Shown: piece by piece, positions 7,079 to 14,271 of the stretch | Layout of the letters: each line of letters starts with the position of its first letter | How positions within the stretch are numbered: the stretch's first letter is position 1 | Assembly (NCBI GenBank): GCA_021808985.1 | Contig: JAKBAQ010000030.1 | Location: 1 to 17,790, forward strand | Length of the DNA: 17,790 nucleotides | Direction: 5' to 3' | Source of the DNA: Pseudomonadota bacterium | Lineage (GTDB): Bacteria; Pseudomonadota; Alphaproteobacteria; Acetobacterales; Acetobacteraceae | The notes under the pieces: model-generated | What the model saw: only the letters and a program-made list of their open reading frames with translations | The model's database searches: none | Told to the model about the DNA's origin: nothing | Translations under genes and position numbers: made by a program

Positions 7079-7621
7079 CTACGCATGCAGTTCCTTTATC
7101 AATTCCTCGGCTTCCTCGCGGTCCAGCCGCAGGGCGCGGCGCGCGACCTCCTGGCTGAAGCCGCCGCGCGCCATCGCGGCCAGGATTTTGGCCTCGGGCG
7201 CCTCGCCAAACGGCCCCGCCCGCCGCCGCCGCAAATAAGCGCATGCCGCCGCCAGCTCGCGCCTTGGGTCTTCGGCCAATACCGGCCTGGCCACGCCCTT
7301 CGCGGCCAGATGCGCCAGGGTTGCCCGGCGAGACTTGCCCTGCCTGGTCAGCCGTTTGGCGCGCGAGGCGGCGAAGGCGCCGTCATCCAGCAGGCCGGCC
7401 TCGCGCAACCGGGCGACCACCCCTGGAATCGCCGCCTTGGCCTGCCGCACCTGGGTTGCCAGCGCATCGGCATCGGCATTCTCCTGCGCATGTTGCCTGC
7501 CCCAGCGGTCCAGCTTGCGGGCCAGCACCTGGGCCAGCCCGGCCTCGCTGGCCGCGAAGCGGGCGAGGTGGTTCAACGCCGTCTCGTATAATTGCGCCGC
7601 ATCCGGCGGTTTGCCTGCCAT
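7079..7621 (-). CDS. recX: Regulatory protein RecX (RecA modulator)
   Basis: 180 residues from the ATG at 7621 ('MAGKPPDAAQLYETALNHLARF'); a TTG 36 bases further upstream would add 12 residues but is less likely. The helix-rich pattern fits RecX: 'YETALNHLARFAASEAGLAQVLARKL', then 'VARLREAGLLDDGAFAASRAKRLTRQGKSRR' with the typical 'L...G.ldD..fA...v..r...gkg..ri...L..kGv' layout, then 'GFSQEVARRAL' near the C terminus. The family binds RecA filaments in the cytoplasm and limits or modulates recombination and the SOS response. Here recA is not adjacent; recX stands alone, divergent from rpmI-rplT and convergent with the phage-like block. Length is normal. No SOS-box could be identified with confidence. 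Confidence 0.86.
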   Translation of the reverse strand: MAGKPPDAAQLYETALNHLARFAASEAGLAQVLARKLDRWGRQHAQENADADALATQVRQAKAAIPGVVARLREAGLLDDGAFAASRAKRLTRQGKSRRATLAHLAAKGVARPVLAEDPRRELAAACAYLRRRRAGPFGEAPEAKILAAMARGGFSQEVARRALRLDREEAEELIKELHA

Positions 7622-7684
7622 GCCGTGGAGTCTCGCGCCAATGAGGCGGGCTGGCAAGCGGGGCAGCGCTGCCTTTTTCCACCC

Positions 7685-7713
7685 TTGCCACGCTCCTTCG
7701 CACCCTCTATAGG
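7685..7713 (+). promoter_or_regulatory. Probable housekeeping promoter of rpmI-rplT
   Basis: TTGCCA (7685-7690) and TATAGG (7708-7713) are separated by 17 bases. With the preceding C in each case (CTTGCC, CTATAG) they match the usual alphaproteobacterial pattern CTTGAC / CTATAT well. The start site would be near 7720, giving a leader of about 107 bases before rpmI. CTATAG is a palindrome and could also serve as a -10 for recX on the other strand, but no good -35 is seen there. Confidence 0.5.
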
Positions 7714-7779
7714 CCGCGCTTCACCGTAAAACGTGATGCGCGCGCGCTTGGGCCATAGGCATGCCCGGCCGCCGCCCCG

Positions 7780-7810
7780 ATGTTCGGGACCCTCGCTCAC
7801 GCGGGGACAT
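7780..7810 (+). promoter_or_regulatory. Hairpin in the rpmI leader (possible ribosomal-protein control site)
   Basis: ATGT (7780-7783) pairs with ACAT (7807-7810). Inside it, CCC-(T)-CGC (7790-7796) pairs with GCG-GGG (7801-7806) around the loop TCAC. It ends five bases before the AGGAG ribosome site of rpmI. L20 is known to repress its own operon by binding leader RNA in E. coli and Bacillus; whether this hairpin does that is speculative. Confidence 0.25.
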
Positions 7811-7826
7811 GCGATAGGAGACCAAA

Positions 7827-8030
7827 ATGCCGAAGTTGAAGACCAAGTCATCGGTCAAGAAACGCTTCAAGATCACCGCCACCGGCAAGGTTCTCGCCGG
7901 CCCCGGCAAGAAGCGCCACAACCTGATGGCCCGCAGCCAGAAAGCCAAGCGCACCAACCGTGGCAGCCAGACCCTCACCCACGCTGACGGCATCACCGTT
8001 AAGCAGTGGGCGCCGTACGGCATCGCATAA
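7827..8030 (+). CDS. rpmI: 50S ribosomal protein L35
   Basis: A 67-residue basic protein, 'MPKLKTKSSVKKRFKITATGK', the hallmark start of bL35, with the conserved 'RHNLMARSQKAKR' segment. It is a late-assembling component of the large ribosomal subunit. The ribosome site AGGAG at 7816-7820 is six bases before the ATG. rplT follows after 15 bases, so the two are co-transcribed. infC, which usually precedes rpmI in bacteria, is absent from the window: recX is upstream on the other strand. The length is normal. Confidence 0.97.
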   Translation: MPKLKTKSSVKKRFKITATGKVLAGPGKKRHNLMARSQKAKRTNRGSQTLTHADGITVKQWAPYGIA

Positions 8031-8045
8031 GGGAGAGGCAGAGAC

Positions 8046-8408
8046 ATGGCACGTGTAAAACGGGGCGTTACCACCCACGCCCGTCACAAAAAAGTTCTTG
8101 AGCAGTCGAAGGGCTTTGTCGGCCGCTCGTCCACCAACTACCGCATCGCGATGGAGCGCCTGGAAAAGGCCCTGCGCTATGCGTACCGGGACCGCCGGGT
8201 CAAGAAGCGCGAGTTCCGCTCGCTCTGGATCCAGCGCATCAACGCCGCCGTGCGCGAGCATGGGCTTACCTACAGCCAGTTCATCTTCGGCCTCAAGCAG
8301 GCCGGCCTGGAACTGGACCGTAAGGTTCTCGCCGCCATCGCGTTTGACGATGCCGCCGCGTTCGCGGAAATCGTCCAGGCGGTCAAGGCCGTCAGCGCCG
8401 CGGAATAA
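8046..8408 (+). CDS. rplT: 50S ribosomal protein L20
   Basis: A 120-residue basic protein, 'MARVKRGVTTHARHKKVLEQSKGF', typical of bL20, with 'YRDRRVKKREFRSLWIQRINAAVREHGLTYSQFI' in the globular half. It binds 23S rRNA early in large-subunit assembly and in several bacteria represses the rpmI-rplT transcript. The long N-terminal helix and the C-terminal domain are complete, and the length is normal. A purine-rich ribosome site (GGGAGAGG, 8031-8038) precedes ATG 8046. pheS and pheT, which commonly follow rplT, are not here; an EcsC-family gene follows instead. Confidence 0.97.
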   Translation: MARVKRGVTTHARHKKVLEQSKGFVGRSSTNYRIAMERLEKALRYAYRDRRVKKREFRSLWIQRINAAVREHGLTYSQFIFGLKQAGLELDRKVLAAIAFDDAAAFAEIVQAVKAVSAAE

Positions 8409-8427
8409 GCTTCCGCTCTTGTTTCCC

Positions 8428-8457
8428 GTCCGGCTGGAGCACATGTTCCAGCCGGAC
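8428..8457 (+). promoter_or_regulatory. Perfect 11-base inverted repeat spanning the EcsC-family start
   Basis: GTCCGGCTGGA (8428-8438) is the exact reverse complement of TCCAGCCGGAC (8447-8457), with the 8-base loop GCACATGT. The GGAG ribosome site lies in the left arm and the loop, the ATG at 8443 is in the loop, and a second in-frame ATG (8458) starts right after the right arm. There is no T run, so it is not a classical terminator. It could hide the start from ribosomes or slow polymerase after rplT. Confidence 0.6.
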
Positions 8458-9345
8458 ATGAACAATCTTCCCCCAATTCCAGATTCCCTGGCGGCCAGCG
8501 CCGCCTTCCTCACCCCGCATGAGCGTGAGCAGCTGTGGCGCGCCGCCGTCATCATGGCGGATTCGCGCGGCCTGCTCATGCGCGTCACCTCCTTGTTTGG
8601 CCGCCGCATCGAGGCTCTGCGCGCCCGCCTCGCGCAAACCGGCGGCCGCCTTGGCGGCGAAGCCTGGGCGGATCTCACGCGCCGGGCGCAGGATAGTGTC
8701 GAGGAAACGCTCTGGCGCAGTTATAATCTCGCCACCTTCGGCCTGAGCAGCACGGCCCGGCCGCCGCGCCCGCAGGGCAACCGCGCCCACCGCCTGGCCA
8801 CCGCCGTCTCGGGTGCCGCTTCCGGCTTCATCGGCCTGCCCGGCGTGGTGTTTGACATTCCCTTCACCACCGCCGCCATCCTGCGCTCCATCGCCCAGGT
8901 CGCCCGCGATTCGGGCGAAGACCTCGCAACCGAGGAGACGCGGCGCGCCTGCCTGGAGGTGTTGCTCTTCGGCGGCCCCGGCGGGGCCGATGATGAGTCC
9001 GAGGCCGGTTACTGGGCCGCCCGCCTCGGGCTCAGCCACCTCTCGCTCAACCTGCTGATCAAATCCGCCGCAGGCCGCTTTGGCATCGTGCTGTCGGAAA
9101 AGCTGCTCGCCCAGGCGGTGCCTGTCGCCGGCGCCCTCACGGGCAGCGCGCTCAACTACGGCTTCACCCGCTATTACCAGAACATGGCGCAGGTGCAGTT
9201 CTGCCTGCGCGCGCTGGAGCGCCGCACCGGCGAGCCCGCCGCCATTCAGCAGGCCTTCACCGCCATGCTGCGCGAGGCGCGGGCGCGCCACCGCATCACC
9301 CGCCGCCCCGCCCCGGTGGCGGATGCGGCCTTCCTGCCGCGTTAA
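8443..9345 (+). CDS. EcsC family protein
   Basis: 300 residues from ATG 8443 (GGAG three bases upstream); ATG 8458 is the alternative. The EcsC-family pattern is clear: 'AVSGAASGFIGLPGVVFDIPFTTAAILRSIAQVARDSGEDL' (glycine-rich segment, then 'D-I-P', then a helix), followed by 'RRACLEVLLFGGPGG', 'ESGY'-like 'SEAGYWAARLGL', and 'FGIVLSEKLLAQAVPVAGALTGSALNYGFTRYYQNMAQVQF'. The family was named from a Bacillus gene next to an ABC transporter; its biochemical role is not established. The glycine-rich segments could insert in or touch membrane. Here it is downstream of rplT in the same direction, probably reading through from it, and overlaps the stop of the convergent reductase gene by four bases. 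Family sure, function unknown. Confidence 0.82.
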   Translation: MFQPDMNNLPPIPDSLAASAAFLTPHEREQLWRAAVIMADSRGLLMRVTSLFGRRIEALRARLAQTGGRLGGEAWADLTRRAQDSVEETLWRSYNLATFGLSSTARPPRPQGNRAHRLATAVSGAASGFIGLPGVVFDIPFTTAAILRSIAQVARDSGEDLATEETRRACLEVLLFGGPGGADDESEAGYWAARLGLSHLSLNLLIKSAAGRFGIVLSEKLLAQAVPVAGALTGSALNYGFTRYYQNMAQVQFCLRALERRTGEPAAIQQAFTAMLREARARHRITRRPAPVADAAFLPR

Positions 9346-10592
9346 ACCCTCGCCGCCAGCAGAGACTTCATCTCCACCGCCGGGTCCGCCAGCGCCGTCG
9401 GGTCCACAATGGTCTTCTCCGTGACCAGCCGCTTCGCCGCGGTGAATTCGCTGATCGCATTCACGCAATCCGCCGCGATCATCCGCCCGTCCTTCAGATA
9501 GAAGGCGACAAACCCCTCCGGCGTGCGTGCCGGGCGGATGACCACCCGGTCATGCCCATGGCTCAACCCGACTGACTGCAGCTTCAGATTATACTGGTCC
9601 GACCAGAACCACGGCACGGCGGCATAGGGCTTGGGCTGGCCGTTGAGCACCGAGGCGGCGACGCGCGCCTGCTCCACCGCGTTGGGGACTGATTCGAGGC
9701 GCACGCGCTGGCCGTCCAGAAACGGCAGCGGATGCTCCGTGCAGTCGCCGATGGCGAGAATATCCGGGTCCGAGGTCTGGGTGAATTCATCAACCACGAT
9801 GCCGTTGCCCATCGCCAGCCCGGCTTCCTGCCCCAGCTCCACATTGGGCACCAGGCCCACCGCCACCAGCACCAGGTCCGCCGGCAGCACCGTGCCATCC
9901 GCGCAGCGCACGGCGCCCACATGGCCGGGCTTGCCCGCCGCGGGGTCAAACCCCTCAACCCCGGTGGAGAGGCGCAGCCTCACCCCGGCGGCACGGTGCG
10001 CGGTCTCATAAAAGGCCGAAAGCTCCGGCCCGGCCACGCGCGCCAGCACCCGGGGCGCGAATTCCACGATTTCCACGTCCAGCCCGTGCTTCACGGCCAC
10101 CGCCGCCACTTCCAGCCCGATATAGCCGCCGCCCACGATCACCAGCTTCGCCCCGGCGGTGAATTCCGGCCGCAGCGCGTCCACATCGGCGATCGCGCGC
10201 ATATAATGCAGCCCCTGCAGCTCAGCGCCCGGAATGGTGAGCCGGCGCGGTCGCCCGCCGGTGGCCAGCACCAGCTTGCCGTAGCCGAAGGACTCGCCAT
10301 TGCCCAGGCGCAGGCGGCGCGTGGCGCGGTCAATCGATTCCACGACCGTGGAGGGATGCCATTCGATTCCGGCCTTCGTATAGCTCTCCGGCGAGCGGAT
10401 CAGCAGTTGCTCGACGGTCATTTCCCCCGCGAGAAACGCCTTGGAGAGCGGCGGGCGCTGGTAGGGCAGGTATGGCTCCGCGCCCAGCAGCGCGATGGTG
10501 CCGCCAAAGCCGCCCTGCCGCAGGCGGGAGGCAACCTCACTGCCGCCATGGCTGGCCCCGACGATGACGACATCTGCGTGTTTATCATTCAT
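9342..10592 (-). CDS. FAD-dependent ferredoxin/rubredoxin reductase (pyridine nucleotide-disulfide family)
   Basis: A 416-residue protein. An FAD-binding strand 'VVIVGASHGGSEVASRLR' lies at residues 8-25 (GASHGG at 12-17, the GAS variant common in this subgroup). 'RPPLSK' (46-51) and 'LATGGRPRRL' (109-118) are typical of ferredoxin reductases of oxygenase systems. The second nucleotide fold is 'VIVGGGYIGLEVAA' (151-164), with Glu177 in 'EIVEF', suggesting NADH rather than NADPH. 'ILAIGDC' (278-284) contacts FAD, and 'ESVPNAVEQAR' (300-310) and 'PWFWSDQYNLKLQ' belong to the C-terminal reductase domain. The family passes electrons from NAD(P)H to a ferredoxin or rubredoxin for a P450, dioxygenase or hydroxylase. 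No such partner gene is in the window, so the acceptor is unknown. It lacks the redox CxxxxC of disulfide reductases. It starts at ATG 10592, divergent from the SOUL gene. Confidence 0.88.
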   Translation of the reverse strand: MNDKHADVVIVGASHGGSEVASRLRQGGFGGTIALLGAEPYLPYQRPPLSKAFLAGEMTVEQLLIRSPESYTKAGIEWHPSTVVESIDRATRRLRLGNGESFGYGKLVLATGGRPRRLTIPGAELQGLHYMRAIADVDALRPEFTAGAKLVIVGGGYIGLEVAAVAVKHGLDVEIVEFAPRVLARVAGPELSAFYETAHRAAGVRLRLSTGVEGFDPAAGKPGHVGAVRCADGTVLPADLVLVAVGLVPNVELGQEAGLAMGNGIVVDEFTQTSDPDILAIGDCTEHPLPFLDGQRVRLESVPNAVEQARVAASVLNGQPKPYAAVPWFWSDQYNLKLQSVGLSHGHDRVVIRPARTPEGFVAFYLKDGRMIAADCVNAISEFTAAKRLVTEKTIVDPTALADPAVEMKSLLAARV

Positions 10593-10665
10593 GGTAGATC
10601 GCTAGCTCCGGATTTTTGCGTTCCGTAACCGCTGCCGGGATGTAAAACAAGGTAGCGCGCGGGCC

Positions 10666-10695
10666 TTCACGATTCGCGCCCCGGGGCCATATCAT
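10666..10695 (+). promoter_or_regulatory. Weak promoter candidate for the SOUL-family gene
   Basis: TTCACG (10666-10671) and TATCAT (10690-10695) lie 18 bases apart in the 145-base gap between two divergent genes; the matches to consensus are four and five of six. On the other strand a poorer candidate for the reductase can be drawn (TTGTTT, 17 bases, TACGGA). Both are guesses from sequence alone. Confidence 0.28.
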
Positions 10696-10737
10696 ATCCG
10701 GGCAACGCGGCTCTCTCCGCCGCAGCCCGCTCATGGA

Positions 10738-11370
10738 GTGAAGGCATTGAAATTTTTGCAATCCGCCAAGGCGTTTGTGCAAGCGGCGGGTCTTGTTTTC
10801 GGCCTGCGCGGGGGTACGGAAGAACCGGCCTATCGAACCATCGCGGCGCTGGGCGAGGTGCGGATCCGCCGCTACGCGCCGCGTCTCGCCGCCAGCGTGA
10901 GCGTTGAGGGCGATGAAATCGCGGCCCGTTCGTCAGGCTTCCGCCGTCTTGCCGGGTATATTTTCGGCGCCAACACCACCAGCGCATCGCTGAGCATGAC
11001 CGCACCTGTCGCCCAGGCGCCCGTCACCATCGCGATGACCGCGCCCGTGGCCCAGGCTCAGGCCGCCGATGGCGCCTGGGTCATCAGCTTCTACATGCCT
11101 TCCGGCTACACGCTGGCAACATTGCCCCGCCCGCTGGATCCGCAAGTCCATCTGCATGAGGTGGCCGAGACCACCGAGGCGGTTTACCGCTTCTCCGGCC
11201 GGCCCAGAGCGGCGGCGGTGGCCCGCGCGCGCGCCATTTTGGCCAGGCAACTCGCCGGTTCCGCCTGGGTGGCGGCAGGTGAGGCGGTGGCCCAGTTTTA
11301 CAACCCGCCATGGACACTCCCCTGGCTGCGCCGCAACGAGGTCAGCGTCGTGGTCACGCCGAAACCCTGA
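10738..11370 (+). CDS. SOUL family haem-binding protein
   Basis: 210 residues if the GTG at 10738 is used. A TTG at 10747 has the better ribosome site (GGAG eight bases before), giving 207 residues. The SOUL/HBP pattern is present: 'EEPAYRTIAALGEVRIRRYAPRLAASVSVEG' near the start, 'GFRRLAGYIFGANTT', the hallmark 'SLSMTAPVAQ' followed by 'TIAMTAPVAQ', 'VISFYMPSGYTLATLPRPLD', and 'FYNPPWTLPWLRRNEVSVVV' at the end. Members bind haem or other tetrapyrroles; the bacterial role is poorly defined. The first ~25 residues are mildly hydrophobic and could be a membrane anchor or poor signal peptide. Its stop is one base from the stop of the convergent flhB, leaving no space for a terminator. Confidence 0.85.
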   Translation: MKALKFLQSAKAFVQAAGLVFGLRGGTEEPAYRTIAALGEVRIRRYAPRLAASVSVEGDEIAARSSGFRRLAGYIFGANTTSASLSMTAPVAQAPVTIAMTAPVAQAQAADGAWVISFYMPSGYTLATLPRPLDPQVHLHEVAETTEAVYRFSGRPRAAAVARARAILARQLAGSAWVAAGEAVAQFYNPPWTLPWLRRNEVSVVVTPKP

Positions 11371-11371
11371 C

Positions 11372-12484
11372 CTACCGCCCGCGCGGCACCTCTATCTCCC
11401 CCTCCTGCACCTTGGGCGGCGTTGGCCGCTGCCCGCCCTGCGCCCGCCAGCGCTGCATCTTCCACACATAGGCCAGCACCTCGGCGGTGGCGCGATACAG
11501 CGCCACCGGCACCGGTTCACCCGGCTCCACATGGCGATACACCGCGCGCGCCAGCGGCGGCGCCTCCACCACCGGAATCCCCAATCCCCGCCCCCGGCTC
11601 ACAATTTCCGCCGCCAGCAGCCCAGCGCCCTTGGCCAGCAGCAGCGGCGCGCGGTCCACCCCCCGGCGGTAGCGTATGGCCACCGCATAATGCACCGGGT
11701 TCACCACAATCACCGAGGCTTCCGGGATTTTCTGCATCTGCCGCGCCCGCGCCAGCTTGCGCGCCAGCATCCGCTGCCGCCCGCGCACCTCCGGGTTGCC
11801 GGCCGAATCCTTCATCTCCTCGCGCAGGTCGTTGCCGGACATGCGCAGCCTCTGCCGGTGCAGCCAGTATTGCAGCCCCATATCCCCGCCCGCCAGCACG
11901 GTGATAACCGCGCAGATCGCCATGACCACCTGCAGGCAGAGCGCCAGCACCGGCCCGGCGCCGGGGCGCGGGCTGGCTGCCAGCGCCGCCAGCGCCGGCT
12001 CGCGCGCCAGGATCATCTCCGTGCCCACCCCGCCGATGACGATGAATTTCAGCAGCGCCTTGAAGGTCTCGCTCATGCCGGATTTGGAGAATAGCTGCCC
12101 CAGCCCGTGCGCCGGCATCAGCTTGGAGAGGTCGGGCCTGAGCAGCCCGAGGCTGAACACCCAGCCGCCGGAGACCACGCTGGCCAGCACCGCCACGCCC
12201 GCTATCAGCATCAGCAGCGGGCCTATTTCCCCCGCCACCGTCATGCTCCACCCGGCCGCGGCCCGTGGCCGCGCGGTGCCCGCCGCCGCCAGCCAGACGG
12301 CCATATCATTTTGCAGCCGCGCGCCTATGCCCGCCGCCGCCCCCAGCGCCAGCATGGTCACGATCACGACGACCGCCGCCTTCGGCAAATCGCCCGAGCG
12401 GGCAACATCCCCCCGTTCCGCCGCCTGCCGCAGCCGCCGCTCGGTTGGGCCGTGCTGCTTTTCGCCGCCGCCCTCCTCAGCCAT
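11372..12484 (-). CDS. flhB: Flagellar export switch protein FlhB
   Basis: 370 residues from ATG 12484 ('MAEEGGGEKQHGPTERRLRQAAERGDVARSGDL', matching the usual FlhB start 'ekTe.pT.kkl..Are.GqvarS.el'). Four hydrophobic segments follow (roughly residues 30-55, 80-110, 140-160 and 180-210), then a soluble C-terminal domain beginning near 'RGRQRMLARKLARARQMQKIPEASVIVVNPVHYAVAIRY'. FlhB sits in the inner-membrane export gate, and its self-cleavage changes export from rod/hook to filament substrates. The cleavage loop, normally NPTH, reads N262-P263-V264-H265 here (Asn codon at 11699-11701): the scissile Asn and Pro and the His are kept but Thr is Val. Last gene of the operon, overlapping the fliR end by eight bases. 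Confidence 0.93.
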   Translation of the reverse strand: MAEEGGGEKQHGPTERRLRQAAERGDVARSGDLPKAAVVVIVTMLALGAAAGIGARLQNDMAVWLAAAGTARPRAAAGWSMTVAGEIGPLLMLIAGVAVLASVVSGGWVFSLGLLRPDLSKLMPAHGLGQLFSKSGMSETFKALLKFIVIGGVGTEMILAREPALAALAASPRPGAGPVLALCLQVVMAICAVITVLAGGDMGLQYWLHRQRLRMSGNDLREEMKDSAGNPEVRGRQRMLARKLARARQMQKIPEASVIVVNPVHYAVAIRYRRGVDRAPLLLAKGAGLLAAEIVSRGRGLGIPVVEAPPLARAVYRHVEPGEPVPVALYRATAEVLAYVWKMQRWRAQGGQRPTPPKVQEGEIEVPRGR

Positions 12485-13244
12485 GGCCCAGCATGGCGCC
12501 GAGCGCGCCGGCCCCCGCATTCATCAGCTGCGCCATGCCGTGGCCAAGATAAAACACCGACCCCGCAAGCACCCACAGCCCGGCCAATATCAGCAGCGGA
12601 AAGCCGATGGTCAGCAGGTTCATCTGCGGCGCGAACACCGAGGTCAGCCCCACGGTGATGTTGACGCACAGCGACACCGCCAGCACCGGCATGGCCAGGC
12701 ACACGGCTGAGCTCAACAGCGTTCCCCCCAGCGCCAGCAGCGCCCGCCCGCCGCCCATGCCGCCAATGCCCACGCCATGCTGGAACGAATGCGCCAGCGC
12801 CGCGAACAGCCACACCGGCCCGCCCGCCGCCATGTATCCCAGCATCCCCGCCCAGAGCATGATATCGTAGAGCACCGGCGTTATCCCCGGTGATTCGCGG
12901 AATTGCAGCTCCGCGAAGCTCAGCCCCATCGCCAGCCCGGCAATCTCCCCGGCGCCCGCCACGGCGGAGATCACGATCTGCATCGCCATGCCCAGCATCG
13001 CGCCGATGGCGAGCTGCACCACCCCGGTATAAATCGCGCTCAGCGGATCAGCCGGAAACGGCGGCAGCCCCGGCAGCCACAGCGCCAGCGCCGCCGCCAG
13101 CGCCGCCGCCAGCGCCGCCTTCACCATGCCGGGGATGAGCGGCGAGCCATAAACCGGCGCGGTGAGCAGCAACCCGGTGATGCGCAGAAACGGCCATAAA
13201 AACTGGCCCAGCCACAGCATCACCTGCGCCTGGTTCAGGACCAT
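12477..13244 (-). CDS. fliR: Flagellar export gate protein FliR
   Basis: A 255-residue, very hydrophobic protein with about six membrane segments. It starts 'MVLNQAQVMLWLGQFLWPFLRITGLLLTAPVYGS'; 'FLRITGLLLTAPVYGSPLIP' matches the FliR pattern 'R.....s.aP.fs....p'. 'FAELQFRESPGITPVLYDIMLW' fits the conserved central segment, and 'PVLAVSLCVNITVGLTSVFAPQMNLLTIGFPLLILAGL' the C-terminal one. FliR joins FliP and FliQ in the helical export gate inside the basal-body MS ring. The start ATG at 13244 lies in the end of fliQ (10-base overlap), and its end overlaps flhB by eight bases, so translation is coupled throughout. Length is normal. Confidence 0.93.
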   Translation of the reverse strand: MVLNQAQVMLWLGQFLWPFLRITGLLLTAPVYGSPLIPGMVKAALAAALAAALALWLPGLPPFPADPLSAIYTGVVQLAIGAMLGMAMQIVISAVAGAGEIAGLAMGLSFAELQFRESPGITPVLYDIMLWAGMLGYMAAGGPVWLFAALAHSFQHGVGIGGMGGGRALLALGGTLLSSAVCLAMPVLAVSLCVNITVGLTSVFAPQMNLLTIGFPLLILAGLWVLAGSVFYLGHGMAQLMNAGAGALGAMLGHG

Positions 13245-13510
13245 GTCCGCCGCACCAGCCCGGGCGCGTGGGAGATGAGCAGCATCGCGAAATGCTCAAA
13301 CAGCCCCAGCGCGCCAAAGCCGCCGAACATCCCGATCGCGATCATCGCGAATATTTTCGGCAGCAGGCCGAAGGCCATGTCCTCGATCTGGAAGGCGGAC
13401 TGAAAAATCGCCGTCACCAGGCCTATCGCCAGCAGCATCAGGATAATCGGCGTCACCGCCTCCAGCTCCGTCCGCAGCGCCAGATGCAGCAATTGCAGAT
13501 AAAGCGGCAT
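13235..13510 (-). CDS. fliQ: Flagellar export gate protein FliQ
   Basis: A 91-residue protein with two membrane helices ('VTPIILMLLAIGLVTAIFQSAFQIED' and 'PKIFAMIAIGMFGGFGALGLFEHFAMLLI'). The 'GLVTAIFQSAFQIEDMAFGLLPKI' segment is the diagnostic FliQ loop ('GL..sifQa.TqI.e.tL.fiPKi'). Four FliQ copies pack around the FliP-FliR core of the export gate. Its ATG shares one base with the stop of fliP (13510), and its end overlaps fliR. Length is typical for the family. Confidence 0.94.
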   Translation of the reverse strand: MPLYLQLLHLALRTELEAVTPIILMLLAIGLVTAIFQSAFQIEDMAFGLLPKIFAMIAIGMFGGFGALGLFEHFAMLLISHAPGLVRRTWS

Positions 13511-14271
13511 CAGCGCGGCAGCACGAAACTGCTGGCCAGCGTGCCCAGCACCAGCACCCAGCCATGGATCGAGACGAACATCAGCAGCTTCAGCGGCAAT
13601 GAGATCAGCGTCGGCGAGACCATGATCATGCCGAGCGACATCAGCACCGAGGCCACGGCCAGATCAATCAGCACAAACGGCACATAGATCAGGAAGCTGA
13701 TCTGAAACGCCGTCTCCAGCTCCGAGGTCGCGAACGCCGGCACCAGCACGGTCATCGGCACATCCTTCGGCGTTGCGTAATGCCCGCCGCTCAAATCCAC
13801 GAACAAATGCAGCGGCGCCTTGCGCGTCTGCGCGAGCATGAAATCCTGCTCAGGCGGTTCCGCCGCCGCCAAGGCCTGGTTAAAGCTGATCCGCCCCGCC
13901 AGATACGGATCAATCGCCAGCGTCTGCTCCTGCTGGATCACCCCGCGCATCACAAACACGGTCAGCGCCAGGGCCAGCGCCGAGAGCACCATGTTCGGCG
14001 GCGTCGTCTGCAGGCCCAACGCCTGGCGCATCACCGAGAGCACGATGATGATCCGCGTGAACCCCGTCATCAGCAGCAATATGCCGGGCAAAAACGCCAG
14101 CCCGGTAATCACGAGCAGCGTCTGCACATTCAGTGAATATGCCGCCCCGCCGCCCGCGCCCGCCACCTCGCTCATCAGGGTCAAACCCCCTCCCGCCGCC
14201 GCATGGGCTGGGGCGGCGGCCAGCAGCGCCAGGGCGCCGCTCCCCAGCCGCCACGCGCGGCGGCTATTCAT
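13510..14271 (-). CDS. fliP: Flagellar export gate protein FliP
   Basis: 253 residues from ATG 14271 ('MNSRRAWRLGSGALALLAAAPAHA'), preferred over a TTG nine bases upstream. The first ~24 residues are a cleavable signal peptide ending 'APAHA', as in other FliP proteins. Diagnostic segments follow: 'GFTRIIIVLSVMRQALGLQTTPPNMVLSALAL', 'KDVPMTVLVPAFATSELETAFQISFLIYVPFVLIDLAVASVLMSLGM' and 'SLPLKLLMFVSIHGWVLVLGTLASSF'. Four membrane helices are expected. FliP forms the pentamer core of the export gate together with FliQ and FliR. The start overlaps the end of fliO by eight bases. Confidence 0.95.
   Translation of the reverse strand: MNSRRAWRLGSGALALLAAAPAHAAAGGGLTLMSEVAGAGGGAAYSLNVQTLLVITGLAFLPGILLLMTGFTRIIIVLSVMRQALGLQTTPPNMVLSALALALTVFVMRGVIQQEQTLAIDPYLAGRISFNQALAAAEPPEQDFMLAQTRKAPLHLFVDLSGGHYATPKDVPMTVLVPAFATSELETAFQISFLIYVPFVLIDLAVASVLMSLGMIMVSPTLISLPLKLLMFVSIHGWVLVLGTLASSFVLPR

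Noticed and set aside
7001..7591. Open frame of 196 codons on the + strand starting in the AT-rich element
   Set aside because: It runs antisense to recX; there is no ribosome site at the start and the composition is Arg/Pro/Gln-rich like other shadows.
9732..10628. Open frame of 298 codons on the + strand
   Set aside because: Antisense to the flavoprotein reductase, whose FAD and NAD motifs are unambiguous on the other strand.
10674..10685. Palindrome GCCCCGGGGC in the gap between the reductase and SOUL genes as an operator
   Set aside because: A 10-base GC palindrome is expected by chance in this composition, and nothing else supports a binding site.
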